Source: an uncultured Prevotellaceae bacterium
GTDB taxonomy: Bacteria > Bacteroidota > Bacteroidia > Bacteroidales > Muribaculaceae
Reading direction: 5' to 3'
Assembly: GCA_947165675.1 (NCBI GenBank)
Contig: CAMVBJ010000007.1
Coordinates: 1-64,000, forward strand
Length of the DNA: 64,000 bases
This document shows positions 16,217 to 25,447 of the stretch, in pieces. Within the stretch, counting starts at the first letter, position 1; every line of letters begins with the position of its first letter. The notes below the pieces were generated by a model that did not search any database, had not been told where the DNA came from, and saw only the letters and a list, made by a program, of their open reading frames with translations. The position numbers and the translations under genes were made by a program.

Positions 16217-17326
16217 TTATGCCTCGGCAAATTCCATCAGGTAGGCCTTGATGAAGTCGTCCAGGTCGCCATCCATCACGCCGCCCACGTCGCTGGTCTG
16301 GTGGTTGGTGCGGTGATCCTTCACACGGCGGTCGTCAAACACGTAACTACGTATCTGGCTGCCCCATTCGATTTTTTTCTTGCTGTCCTCCACCTTGCGT
16401 TGTTCTTCGCGACGGTGTTCCAGCTCCTTGTTGTAAAGGATTGAACGCAGGTTGCGCAAGGCGTTTTCGCGATTCTTGGGCTGGTCACGGGTCTCGGTGT
16501 TCTCGACAAGGATTTCCTCCTCCTCGCCAGTGTAGGGGTCCTTGTACTGGTAGCGCACACGTACACCCGATTCCACCTTGTTCACGTTCTGGCCACCTGC
16601 ACCGCCACTGCGGAAAGTGTCCCACGAAATCCTTGCAGGGTCAAGGGTGATCTCGATGGTGTCATCGACCAGTGGGGTCACGAATACCGAGGCAAATGAC
16701 GTCATGCGCTTGCCCTGAGCATTGTAGGGCGATACGCGCACCAGGCGGTGCACGCCGTTCTCGCTCTTGAGGTACCCGTAGGCAAAGTCACCCTCGATGC
16801 TGATGGTCACGCTCTTGATGCCAGCCTCGTCACCGTCGATGATGTGCTCGATTGCCGTCTTGTAACCGTGGCGCTCACACCAGCGCAGGTACATGCGCAT
16901 CAGCATCGAGGCCCAGTCCTGGCTTTCGGTACCGCCAGCGCCAGAGTTGATCTTAAGGATGGCGTCCATCTTGTCCTCGTCGTGGCGCAGCATGTTGCGC
17001 AATTCCAATTTTTCGAGTAGTCCGAGAGCTTTGCTATACAGCTCGTCAATCTCGCTTTCCTCGACCAGGCCTTCCTTGACAAAGTCAAATCCGGTAGCCA
17101 CTTCGTCAACAGCGAGTTCCACCTCCTCGCAACCGTTGATCCAGTTGCGCAGGGCCTTGATTTTCTTCATTTGTGCCTCGGCGGCTTTCTGGTCCTGCCA
17201 GAAGTCGGGCACGTGGGTTCGCAGTTCCTCTTCCTCGACCTCGATTTTCTTGCCATCGATGTCCAGATAGCGCTTCAGGTCGTCCTTGCGTTGTTGTAAA
17301 TCCTTGAGTTGTTCTTGTGTAATCAT
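16217..17326 (-). CDS. prfB: Peptide chain release factor 2
   Basis: This 369-residue class I release factor recognises UGA/UAA. The peptidyl-tRNA hydrolysis motif GGAGGQNVNKVESGVR lies near residues 245-260. At the stop-codon reading tripeptide the sequence is SPY (VRVSPYNAQGKRMTSF), where E. coli RF2 has SPF. The reading frame is continuous from MITQEQLKDLQQRKDD, so the programmed +1 frameshift that autoregulates many prfB genes is absent. It is a separate cistron between argB and the acyl-CoA ligase. Confidence 0.95.
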   Translation of the reverse strand: MITQEQLKDLQQRKDDLKRYLDIDGKKIEVEEEELRTHVPDFWQDQKAAEAQMKKIKALRNWINGCEEVELAVDEVATGFDFVKEGLVEESEIDELYSKALGLLEKLELRNMLRHDEDKMDAILKINSGAGGTESQDWASMLMRMYLRWCERHGYKTAIEHIIDGDEAGIKSVTISIEGDFAYGYLKSENGVHRLVRVSPYNAQGKRMTSFASVFVTPLVDDTIEITLDPARISWDTFRSGGAGGQNVNKVESGVRVRYQYKDPYTGEEEEILVENTETRDQPKNRENALRNLRSILYNKELEHRREEQRKVEDSKKKIEWGSQIRSYVFDDRRVKDHRTNHQTSDVGGVMDGDLDDFIKAYLMEFAEA

Positions 17327-17396
17327 TTATGAATTGTTGTCGTTGTCTGTCATTGATAGTCGCAAGCAGCATGTGTCCACATCAACACTGTGGGCG

Positions 17397-19247
17397 TCAT
17401 TCCTTGCTGTCCTCTTTCTTCTTCTTGCGGTAGTCGGCGGCATACATCGCGTCGATCAGCGGTCTGTAGCGTTTGTTGATCACTGCGCGACGGATCTTCA
17501 ATGTGTTGGTTAGTTCGCCACTCTCCATGGTGAATGCCTTGGGCAGCAGCACGAAGCGCTTGATCTGTTCATAGTTGGCAAGCCCCTTCTGGTAGTCATT
17601 GATGCGCGCCTCGATCATCTTGCGTATGTCGCTGTTGTTGACCAGATCCTCGATGGTGTGGTGCTCGATGTGCTTCTTGTCGGCATAGGCCTTGAGCTCC
17701 TCAAAGTCGGGTACAATCAGAGCTGACACGTACTTGCGTCCATCGCCGATGATGGCTACCTGCTCGATATACTTGTCTTGTCCCAGCATCGTCTCCAGCA
17801 CTTGGGGAGCAATGTACTTGCCGTTGCTGGTCTTGTACAGGTCCTTGAGGCGTTCGGTTAGAATGATTTCGCCTGTCGGAGCCATCTCTCCACAGTCGCC
17901 AGTGTGGAACCATCCCTCGGCATCGATAGCCTTGGCTGTCTCCTCGGGCTTGTTGAAGTATCCCTTCATTACAGTGGGTCCCTTGACCAGAATCTCGTTT
18001 TGGTCGCCTATCTTGACCTGAATGTTCGAGATGGGCATTCCTACCGTTCCTAACGTCCAGCCGGGCTCGGTAAAGAAACTTACCGAAGCATTGGTCTCGC
18101 TCAAGCCGTATCCGATGCAGATGTTGATGCCCACGGCATGCAGGAACTCGGTGATGTTGTCGCTTAGCATCGCTCCGGCAGTGGGGAACAGCTTGCCCTC
18201 GGTCACGCCGATGGCACCACGCAGCTTGCTATAGACTTTCTTCTCGAAGTACTGGTATTGTTTCTCAATGACCGCAGGGGCTTTCTTGCCCATGCGGGCA
18301 TACTTCATGTTTCTTGTCTTGCCCACACGTATCGCCTGCTTGACCATCATGCGCACTACGGGCTTAGCGGCAGCCAGGTTATCATTGATAGCGGTATAGA
18401 CCTTTTCCCAGAAGCGCGGCACGCTGCACATGTAGTTGGGCTGTACTTCCTTGACGGAGCGTTGTATCTCCTTGGGGTTATAGTTGATGGCCACACGGAT
18501 GCCAGTGCAGAGGCACACCATCGTCCAACCCAGTTCAAACACGTGACTGAAAGGGAGAAAACTCAACGACACGTCGGTCTTGTCGTCAATGATGGTGTCA
18601 AAGCGTTCGATGTGGGCATCCATCGCGGCGCTCATATTGCTGTGGGTGAGCATCACGCCCTTGGGGACACCGGTTGTGCCCGACGTGTAGATCAGGTACA
18701 TTGTGTCGGTGTCTAAGCCCGCCTGCTTGCGGCTATTGAGCTCGGTGAGTACTTCCTTGCCCAGTTTGTCTCCTGTAGAGAGGAATTCTTCCCAAGTCAA
18801 CGTCGATTTGTCGTCGGCACCTCGCTTCACACTGGGGTTTAACGTGACGATGAACTTGAGAGTGGGGCACTCGCCGATGACTTGGCGGGCAATGTCATAC
18901 TGCCCCTGGTCACCCGTGAACAGGATTGTTGCGCCAGAGTCCTTGATGATATAGGCCACCTCGTCGCGACTGCTTGTTGCATAGATGGGTACGGGAACTG
19001 CGCGATTATAGAAAGCGCCGAAGTGTGTGATCAATACCTCAGGGCAATTCTGTGTGAAAAGGCAGACGCGACCTTGTGGTTCAACGCCGCCCATGAGTAA
19101 AGCGCCTGCTGCGCGGTCAATCAGTTCTGAAAATCCGTTCCAAGTGATAGACGACCACACTTGCGTGTCATATTCACGGAAGCGAAGCGCCTCGCGTTCG
19201 CCGTACTTTGCGCTCTGCTTGGGGATGAGTTGTACAAATCTGTTCAT
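17397..19247 (-). CDS. Long-chain fatty acid-CoA ligase (AMP-forming)
   Basis: This protein of about 616 residues starts at the ATG at 19247 (MNRFVQLIPKQSAKYGEREA). A longer frame upstream reads through the promoter region and is rejected. The AMP-binding motif YTSGTTGVPKGVMLTHSN is near residue 190, GYGLSETNASVSF near 395, and the GWFHTGD motif near 460. It activates fatty acids to acyl-CoA, probably at the membrane. It resembles FadD15/long-chain synthetase proteins of Bacteroidetes. The promoter box is at 19308-19315. Confidence 0.9.
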   Translation of the reverse strand: MNRFVQLIPKQSAKYGEREALRFREYDTQVWSSITWNGFSELIDRAAGALLMGGVEPQGRVCLFTQNCPEVLITHFGAFYNRAVPVPIYATSSRDEVAYIIKDSGATILFTGDQGQYDIARQVIGECPTLKFIVTLNPSVKRGADDKSTLTWEEFLSTGDKLGKEVLTELNSRKQAGLDTDTMYLIYTSGTTGVPKGVMLTHSNMSAAMDAHIERFDTIIDDKTDVSLSFLPFSHVFELGWTMVCLCTGIRVAINYNPKEIQRSVKEVQPNYMCSVPRFWEKVYTAINDNLAAAKPVVRMMVKQAIRVGKTRNMKYARMGKKAPAVIEKQYQYFEKKVYSKLRGAIGVTEGKLFPTAGAMLSDNITEFLHAVGINICIGYGLSETNASVSFFTEPGWTLGTVGMPISNIQVKIGDQNEILVKGPTVMKGYFNKPEETAKAIDAEGWFHTGDCGEMAPTGEIILTERLKDLYKTSNGKYIAPQVLETMLGQDKYIEQVAIIGDGRKYVSALIVPDFEELKAYADKKHIEHHTIEDLVNNSDIRKMIEARINDYQKGLANYEQIKRFVLLPKAFTMESGELTNTLKIRRAVINKRYRPLIDAMYAADYRKKKKEDSKE

Positions 19248-19307
19248 ATAGCCGTGATGCTTTATCATTCCAGCCTTGCAATAGGGGGCCGAATGGGTTA
19301 TAATCTG

Positions 19308-19315
19308 CAAAGATA
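19308..19315 (-). promoter_or_regulatory. -7 promoter box of the acyl-CoA ligase
   Basis: The minus strand reads TATCTTTG, an exact match, 60 nt from the ATG at 19247. It lies inside the longer open frame, which supports the shorter start. Confidence 0.5.
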
Positions 19316-19672
19316 ATAAAAATCTGTAATACCTCCCATCATTCATGCCGGAAATCAGCATTATTTTTAGCCATCCATGACTTGGATGCTGGTGATGTTG
19401 TGACTGAGCCACGAAACACGTTGGCACTGTCGGGGGGTCTGGACTCCCATGACTTGCAGGAGGACCTGTTCAAGGAGTGGTGGCGATATTGAGTTGGGTG
19501 GAGTTGTGGAACTTCATCCTTAAAATGTGGTGATTTAGCTGGTATTGAAGCTGGAAAAACAGTTAGATTTTTTGTATTGCCGTTTTGTTTAAATTAATGG
19601 ATTTCAGTTGTTTGTGTTGTCGGTGTGTTTAGATTTCGGGTTTGATGAGGAGTGTGGTGCGGTTTTTATGAT

Positions 19673-19680
19673 TACCTTTG
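19673..19680 (+). promoter_or_regulatory. -7 promoter box of the starch cluster
   Basis: TACCTTTG matches TAnnTTTG exactly, 38 nt before the amylase start. No clear -33 TTTG at the usual spacing was found. The rest of the 470-bp spacer (19248-19717) shows only this box, the ligase promoter at 19308 and AT-rich sequence. Confidence 0.45.
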
Positions 19681-19717
19681 TGAAAAAATCCAACAATAAA
19701 AACCAAATTTCACTGCA

Positions 19718-21607
19718 ATGAGACGATTATTATTGACATTTTCTCTATTGATGGTTGTGGTATTGACATCGCTGGCGGCTGTTTATGAACCGTCACTGTC
19801 GAGCGACAACGAGGTGTGTGTGTTCTTTGAGGCCAATGGAACGGTGAATGACGCGCCCAAAATCTGGGTGTGGGCCGGTAATACCGATGGCCGTGACTAT
19901 GTGGGCACTTCCTGGCCTGGTCCCGCGATGACCTACATGGGAGACACCCCCAGTGGCAACAAGATTTATAAGTGGACCTATACGGGCACGCTTACGACCC
20001 CGACGGGCTTGATTTTCACATGGAATAGCGAGTCGGGCCGCGTGGACGGCTCGTTCACCAACCATGGCTACTACGTGATGGGTCAGTTGACCAAGTTGAT
20101 CGGGGCAGGCGAGAGCACCTTTGTCCCCAACCAGCATGTCATTTATCAGCTTGACCTGTACAACTTCACCAGCCAGGGCACCCTTGCCGCAGCGCAACAG
20201 CGCCTGGACTACCTGAAGGATTTAGGCATCGACATCATCTGGCTCATGCCGATTCATCCCCGTGGCGTGCTTGGCCGCATCGGCTCACTGGGCAGCCCCT
20301 ATGCTCCGCGAGACTATCACGCCGTGAACAGCGACTTTGGCACCATTGCCGACCTGAAGGCCTTTGTCACCGCAGCCCACGAGCGCGGGATGCAGGTGTG
20401 GCTCGACTGGGTTGCCAACCATACCGCCAAGGACAACGTGTGGATTACCGAGCATCGCGATTACTATAACTCGACGCTCACCAGCCCCAACGGCTATGGC
20501 GACGTTTATCAGCTCGACTACAGCAAGGAGGCAACCCAGTTGGCCATGATCGAGGCAATGCAGTACTGGATTGACCAGGTGGACATCGATGGCTACCGCT
20601 GTGACTACATCAGCAGCAACACCATTCCCACCGAGTTCTGGACCCGCGCCATCAAGGCGTTGAAGGAGTACAAACCCGGTAAGACCATCACAATGCTGGG
20701 CGAGGGCGACATGGCCAACAGTGTGCAGCGACTGCTGGGCTGTGGCTGGGACTACGACTACGCATGGGGATTCCAGAGTGGGCTTGTCAATAACAAGACC
20801 AATCCCACGGGCGTGCTCAACCAGTGCCGCAATCTGGTGAGCGACCTGCGCTTCATCGATATCAGCCGCATGGTCTATCTCACTAACCACGACCAGAATT
20901 ACAATAGCTCGATGAATACGCAATACGGTAACAATGTGTATGCCTTCACGGTGCTGACGTTTACCCTCTATGGCATGCCACTGATCTATAATGGCCAGGA
21001 GACGGGCTACCTGATCAACAGGAAACTGGACTACTTCAACCGCACACCTATCAACTGGAATACCGTCGATAGCAAGATGCAGAACACCGTCAAGGCCCTC
21101 ACGGCGCTCAAGCACAGCTGTGATGCCCTGATCGACAATGGCGACCGTGCCAGCGAGGTGAGTTTCCTCACCACGGGCAATAACAACTTGATGGCCTTTA
21201 CCCGCCATCACAACAACCAGACGGCTCTCGTGGTCTTGAACCTGGGCAGCAGCGCGGTCAATACCGTGGTGTCGGGCATCGAGGCGGGCGAGTGGAAGCT
21301 GGCCATCGATGTGGACAACATTGCTGCAGGACTGACAGCTACTCCCGTGACACTGAACGCGACACAGAGCTTCAGCGTGCCCGCAGGAGGTTATAAGGTG
21401 TATTACAAGGGCGAACCTGCCAGTGACGTGCTCGTTGGTGACATCAATCTTGATGGAGAAGTGACGATAGGCGACGTGACGGCACTGATTGACATCCTGC
21501 TCAGTTCGGCCATTGATGGCAGTGTTGTTGAGCGCGCCGACCTCAACCATGACGGCGAGGTCTCGATCGGTGACGTGACAGCATTGATTGACTTGCTATT
21601 GAGCTGA
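19718..21607 (+). CDS. Secreted GH13 alpha-amylase with starch-binding and dockerin-like modules
   Basis: This 629-residue protein has a signal peptide (MRRLLLTFSLLMVVVLTSLA). A starch-binding module of the CBM26-like type follows (about 25-130, with IWVWAGNTDGRDYVGTSWPG). The GH13 barrel carries nucleophile Asp in GYRCDYI (near 294), acid Glu in MLGEGD (near 328) and Asp in LTNHDQN (near 390). It ends in two calcium-binding dockerin-like repeats (GDINLDGEVTIGDVTALID and DLNHDGEVSIGDVTALID). It hydrolyses starch outside the cell. The regulator and GH97 genes follow as an operon. Confidence 0.9.
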   Translation: MRRLLLTFSLLMVVVLTSLAAVYEPSLSSDNEVCVFFEANGTVNDAPKIWVWAGNTDGRDYVGTSWPGPAMTYMGDTPSGNKIYKWTYTGTLTTPTGLIFTWNSESGRVDGSFTNHGYYVMGQLTKLIGAGESTFVPNQHVIYQLDLYNFTSQGTLAAAQQRLDYLKDLGIDIIWLMPIHPRGVLGRIGSLGSPYAPRDYHAVNSDFGTIADLKAFVTAAHERGMQVWLDWVANHTAKDNVWITEHRDYYNSTLTSPNGYGDVYQLDYSKEATQLAMIEAMQYWIDQVDIDGYRCDYISSNTIPTEFWTRAIKALKEYKPGKTITMLGEGDMANSVQRLLGCGWDYDYAWGFQSGLVNNKTNPTGVLNQCRNLVSDLRFIDISRMVYLTNHDQNYNSSMNTQYGNNVYAFTVLTFTLYGMPLIYNGQETGYLINRKLDYFNRTPINWNTVDSKMQNTVKALTALKHSCDALIDNGDRASEVSFLTTGNNNLMAFTRHHNNQTALVVLNLGSSAVNTVVSGIEAGEWKLAIDVDNIAAGLTATPVTLNATQSFSVPAGGYKVYYKGEPASDVLVGDINLDGEVTIGDVTALIDILLSSAIDGSVVERADLNHDGEVSIGDVTALIDLLLS

Positions 21608-21635
21608 TTTGAATGTGATAAGTTTGTCTGGGAAT

Positions 21636-23300
21636 ATGGTTACGCTTGACAGATTCTGGCGAGGGGTACTGCTGTGCTGCATGACTACAGTGTGGACCCT
21701 GTGTGCATGGGGCGCGGTCTCTCAAGAAGCGTTCCAGCGGCTGGACAGCTTGATTGCCGCTCAACCACAGATTGTCGCGGCCAAGGAGGCCCGCCTGTCC
21801 CAGCTGAAAGCCGATCTGAACAAGGAAACAGCCGCTGCCGGACGCTATGCCGCCCTGAGAAGGCTTTATGAGGAATACTCGGCTTACCAGTATGATTCGG
21901 CCTACGCCTATGTGAGTCAGTGCATTCGTCTGGCCCAGTCGATGGGTGACGAGGCGCTATTGAACGAGAGCCGCCTGAACCTGGCTCATATCCTCTCTAC
22001 CGCCTGCCTGATGGATAAGGCCCGCTCGACGTTGAGTCAAATAGACACTACACGTCTCACGCCCAGCCAACTCGTGGTGTATCACCGCACCCTCACCGAC
22101 CTGCTCATCTACCAGGCCGAGTACATGCAGGGTACACAATATGCCGAGGAGTATGTGCAACAGCTGATACAAGTGCGCCGGAGTGCGACAGCGGTCAATA
22201 TCCCTCATGACAATATCAACTACCAGATCACGCAGGCAGAGTGCTATGCCGATAGCAATCAGTACCAGCGTGCCATCGACTTGTTGTCCAAGTTGGCGGA
22301 AAACTACCATTGTGGCGAGCGCATGTACTCCATCATCACGAGTACCATGTCGTTTTACTATTCCCAGTTGGGGGACAAGGAACAGCAGATGCAATACCTC
22401 ATCAAGAGCGCCGAGAGTGATTTGGAAGGCTGCATCCGCGAGAACACGTCGTTGAGGGCGATTGCCGACCGCCTGTTTGACGAGGGCGACATTGACCGCG
22501 CCTATCGTTACATGCACGTGGCGGTGGACGATGCCAACTTCTACGGTACACGCCTGCGCAACATCCAGGCTTCACGCATCGTGCCCAAGATTCTCACTGC
22601 CTACCAAACCAAGCAGGAGCAGGGGCGCCACAAGATGATGTGGCTGCTGGGCATTATCTCGGTCATTGCTTTGCTGCTGGTGGTCGGAGTCATCGCTATC
22701 TACCAGCTGCTCAAGCGTTATCGCCGCTTGAATGAAGAGAAGCGCGCCATCAACGAGCAACTGCGGCAGGTCAATGCCCAGCTGGGCGACACCGTCGAGC
22801 AACTGCACGAGACCAACGGCCTGCTGCGCGAGCGCGAGAAATTGAAAGAGGAGTATATCGCCCGATTCCTGACCTTGTCAAGCCGCTTTATCGATCGCGG
22901 CGAGGAGCAGCGCAAGTCCATGTATCGCCTGTATCGCGACCGCAAAACCGAGGAGTTGGCTCGGGCGTTGAAGAGCACCCACTTCGGCAACGAGAACGCC
23001 CAGTTGTTCTACGAGAACTTTGATAACGCGTTCTTGAACATTTACCCAACCTTTGTCGATGAGGTGAACAAGTTACTCCAGGAGGACGGCAAGATCGAGG
23101 TCAAACAGGGTAAGCGCCTGACGACCGAATCGCGCGTGCTGGCGCTCATCCGCATCGGTATCACCGACAACCAGAGCATTGCAGCCATCCTGCGTGCCAG
23201 CTTGACAACGATCTACACCTACCGTTCCAAACTCAAGGCCCGCGCCCTGGATAAGGACAACTTTGAGGCGCGGGTGCGATTAATAGATTCTAACCTATAA
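21636..23300 (+). CDS. DUF6377-type membrane regulator
   Basis: This protein of about 554 residues has a signal-like start (MVTLDRFWRGVLLCCMTTVW), TPR-like helices (about 20-330) and one transmembrane helix near residue 335-357. A coiled coil and a C-terminal LuxR-like helix-turn-helix (TTESRVLALIRIGITDNQSI, ILRASLTTIYTYRSKL) follow. The ATG at 21636 is preferred to an upstream TTG at 21609. This layout fits the DUF6377 family of Bacteroidetes membrane-bound transcription regulators. It lies between the amylase and the GH97 genes and may regulate them; this is inferred from position. Confidence 0.8.
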   Translation: MVTLDRFWRGVLLCCMTTVWTLCAWGAVSQEAFQRLDSLIAAQPQIVAAKEARLSQLKADLNKETAAAGRYAALRRLYEEYSAYQYDSAYAYVSQCIRLAQSMGDEALLNESRLNLAHILSTACLMDKARSTLSQIDTTRLTPSQLVVYHRTLTDLLIYQAEYMQGTQYAEEYVQQLIQVRRSATAVNIPHDNINYQITQAECYADSNQYQRAIDLLSKLAENYHCGERMYSIITSTMSFYYSQLGDKEQQMQYLIKSAESDLEGCIRENTSLRAIADRLFDEGDIDRAYRYMHVAVDDANFYGTRLRNIQASRIVPKILTAYQTKQEQGRHKMMWLLGIISVIALLLVVGVIAIYQLLKRYRRLNEEKRAINEQLRQVNAQLGDTVEQLHETNGLLREREKLKEEYIARFLTLSSRFIDRGEEQRKSMYRLYRDRKTEELARALKSTHFGNENAQLFYENFDNAFLNIYPTFVDEVNKLLQEDGKIEVKQGKRLTTESRVLALIRIGITDNQSIAAILRASLTTIYTYRSKLKARALDKDNFEARVRLIDSNL

Positions 23301-23321
23301 ACTACTGATAGATAAACGAAT

Positions 23322-25307
23322 ATGAAGAAGATTTTGTTTTTAGCCTTGATGTGCCTGAGCGCCAATGTCTTGATGCTTGCCAAGGATGTGAAGGTAAGTT
23401 CCCCAAATGGGTCGCTGACGGTGACCCTGGGAGTGGACGAAGGCAAGGCTTGGTATCAAGTGAACCGAGGCCATGAATTGATTATTGGCCGCTCGCAGTT
23501 GGGGCTGGTTCTCAAGGACGGCGAGTTGAGGAACAACTTCAAGATGGGCAAGACCGTGCGAGCGTCGCTTGATGAGACATGGAGCCAGCCCTGGGGTGAG
23601 GATGCTCAAGTGCGCAACCATTACAATGAACTGAGGGCTACCTTGCAGGAAAAGGGAGGCATGAAGCGTCACATCGACGTGGTGTTTCGTGCATTTGACG
23701 ATGGCGTTGCATTCCGCTACGAGTTCCCGCGTCAGCATGGCTTGCAGGACTTTGTCATCATGGATGAGGTGACTGAGTTTGCCTTGCCCACCGATGCTGC
23801 GGCGTGGTCGATACCCGCACTGACCCCCTATTATGAGGGTATCTATACCCGCGAGCCCGTGAGCAAGAAGGGTAATATGTCGGGTCCCGTGGCACTTGAG
23901 GTGAACGACTCGCTGTACATGGCTATCATGGACGCCAACCTGACCGACTACTCGACGATGAATTTCTCTCACGAGGGAATGACGCTCAAGGCCGACCTGG
24001 TGCCCTGGCAGAATGGAGACAAGGTCAGGGTGGGGGATACCCGCGTGTCGCCCTGGCGTGCCATCATTATCGGCCGCAAGGCAGCCGACATCCTGCTCTC
24101 ACGCATGGCGTTGAACCTGAATGAGCCGTGCAAAATCGAGGACACCTCATGGATCAAGCCGACCAAGTATGTGGGCATCTGGTGGGCGTTGCAGAAACAG
24201 CGCTGGACCTGGTCCCAGGGTGACCGCCACGGCGCCACCACAGCCAATACCAAGCGCTACATTGACTTTGCTGCCCGTCACGGCTTGGGCGGCGTGCTGG
24301 TCGAGGGCTGGAACTATGGCTGGGACACCGATTGGACCAAGCATGGTGACGGATTCTCGTTTACAAAGGCCTATCCCGACTATGACCTTGAAGGCCTGTG
24401 CCGCTATGCTGGCGAGCGCGGCGTGCGCATCATTGCCCACAACGAGACAGGCGGCGCTGCCCAGAACTATGAGAACCAGTTGGAGGAGGCTTACAGGCTG
24501 TATGAGTCGCTGGGCATCAATACGGTCAAGACGGGTTATGTCAACTCCCATTTCTATAACGGAGAGTTACAGCACTCGCAGTGGGGTGTGCAGCACTTCC
24601 GCAAAGTGATTGAGACAGCGGCACGCTATCACTTGATGATTGTCAACCATGAGGGAGCCATGCCCAGTGGCATCCAGCGCACCTGGCCCAACCTGATTGC
24701 AACCGAGAGCATGCGTGGCCAGGAGTACAACGCCTTTGATCGCAAGGGAGGTAACCCGCCTTACCACGAGAGCATCTTGCCGTTTACCCGCGGCTTGGGA
24801 GGTCCGATGGACTTCACGCCCGGTATCTTTGAGTATCGCAACGACTCGGTGCCTGGCACGCGTCCGCAGAACACGCTCGCTCATCAGTTGGCCGAATATG
24901 TCGTTATCTACAGCCCGGGACACATGGCTGCCGACCAAATCGAGAACTACGAGCATCAGCCCGCCTTCAAGTTCATCGAGGACGTGCCCACCAATTGGGA
25001 GCGCACCCTTGTGCCCCATGCCGCGATGGGTAAGTATGTGGTCTATGCACGTCAGGAGCGGGGAACCGATAATTGGTACGTCGGTGGTGTCAACGATGCT
25101 ACGGCACGAGACCTGAAGTTGTCACTGGACTTCTTGGCTGACGGTTGTCAGTATCAGGCCATCATCTATGAGGACGGTCCTGGCGCCGACTATCGTGACA
25201 ATCCCTACACGATGACCATCCGTCGCCTGGATGTGGACAGCACCACGGTGTTGCAGTTGCATCTCGCTCCTGGTGGTGGTGTTGCCATCCAGCTCGTCAA
25301 GAGGTAA
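23322..25307 (+). CDS. GH97 inverting alpha-glucosidase (SusB-like)
   Basis: This 661-residue enzyme has a signal peptide (MKKILFLALMCLSANVLMLA), an N-terminal beta-sandwich and a catalytic barrel. Glu375 (HNETGG), Glu444 (NHEGAM) and Glu468 (GQEYN) have the same spacing (69 and 24) as SusB Glu439, Glu508 and Glu532, which are recalled as its catalytic and calcium-binding residues. This supports an inverting enzyme that frees glucose from malto-oligosaccharides in the periplasm. It lies 21 bp after the regulator gene. No SusC/SusD pair is in the window. Confidence 0.92.
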   Translation: MKKILFLALMCLSANVLMLAKDVKVSSPNGSLTVTLGVDEGKAWYQVNRGHELIIGRSQLGLVLKDGELRNNFKMGKTVRASLDETWSQPWGEDAQVRNHYNELRATLQEKGGMKRHIDVVFRAFDDGVAFRYEFPRQHGLQDFVIMDEVTEFALPTDAAAWSIPALTPYYEGIYTREPVSKKGNMSGPVALEVNDSLYMAIMDANLTDYSTMNFSHEGMTLKADLVPWQNGDKVRVGDTRVSPWRAIIIGRKAADILLSRMALNLNEPCKIEDTSWIKPTKYVGIWWALQKQRWTWSQGDRHGATTANTKRYIDFAARHGLGGVLVEGWNYGWDTDWTKHGDGFSFTKAYPDYDLEGLCRYAGERGVRIIAHNETGGAAQNYENQLEEAYRLYESLGINTVKTGYVNSHFYNGELQHSQWGVQHFRKVIETAARYHLMIVNHEGAMPSGIQRTWPNLIATESMRGQEYNAFDRKGGNPPYHESILPFTRGLGGPMDFTPGIFEYRNDSVPGTRPQNTLAHQLAEYVVIYSPGHMAADQIENYEHQPAFKFIEDVPTNWERTLVPHAAMGKYVVYARQERGTDNWYVGGVNDATARDLKLSLDFLADGCQYQAIIYEDGPGADYRDNPYTMTIRRLDVDSTTVLQLHLAPGGGVAIQLVKR

Positions 25308-25368
25308 AGAGGATGCCGCGACGGAGCCGCGGCACACACTGACCCTGTCGCAGGGCGAAAAAATTGAA

Positions 25369-25398
25369 GAGGATGTGTCAGTATTTTGACACATCCTC
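25369..25398. terminator. Hairpin between convergent genes
   Basis: GAGGATGTGTCA pairs perfectly with TGACACATCCTC around a 6-nt loop. It lies between the GH97 gene and the convergent MATE gene. A second hairpin (TGCCGCG/CGCGGCA) is found just before it near 25314-25334. The T run is weak on either side. Confidence 0.55.
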
Positions 25399-25447
25399 GG
25401 TTGTTGATGCGCTGAATCTCAGTGGACTTGGTTGTGTTGATGGAAGG

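Noticed and set aside
20285-21550. Minus-strand ORF of 421 codons across the amylase
   Set aside because: The plus frame has the complete GH13 catalytic set and dockerin repeats, while the minus frame has His-rich low-complexity sequence without motifs.
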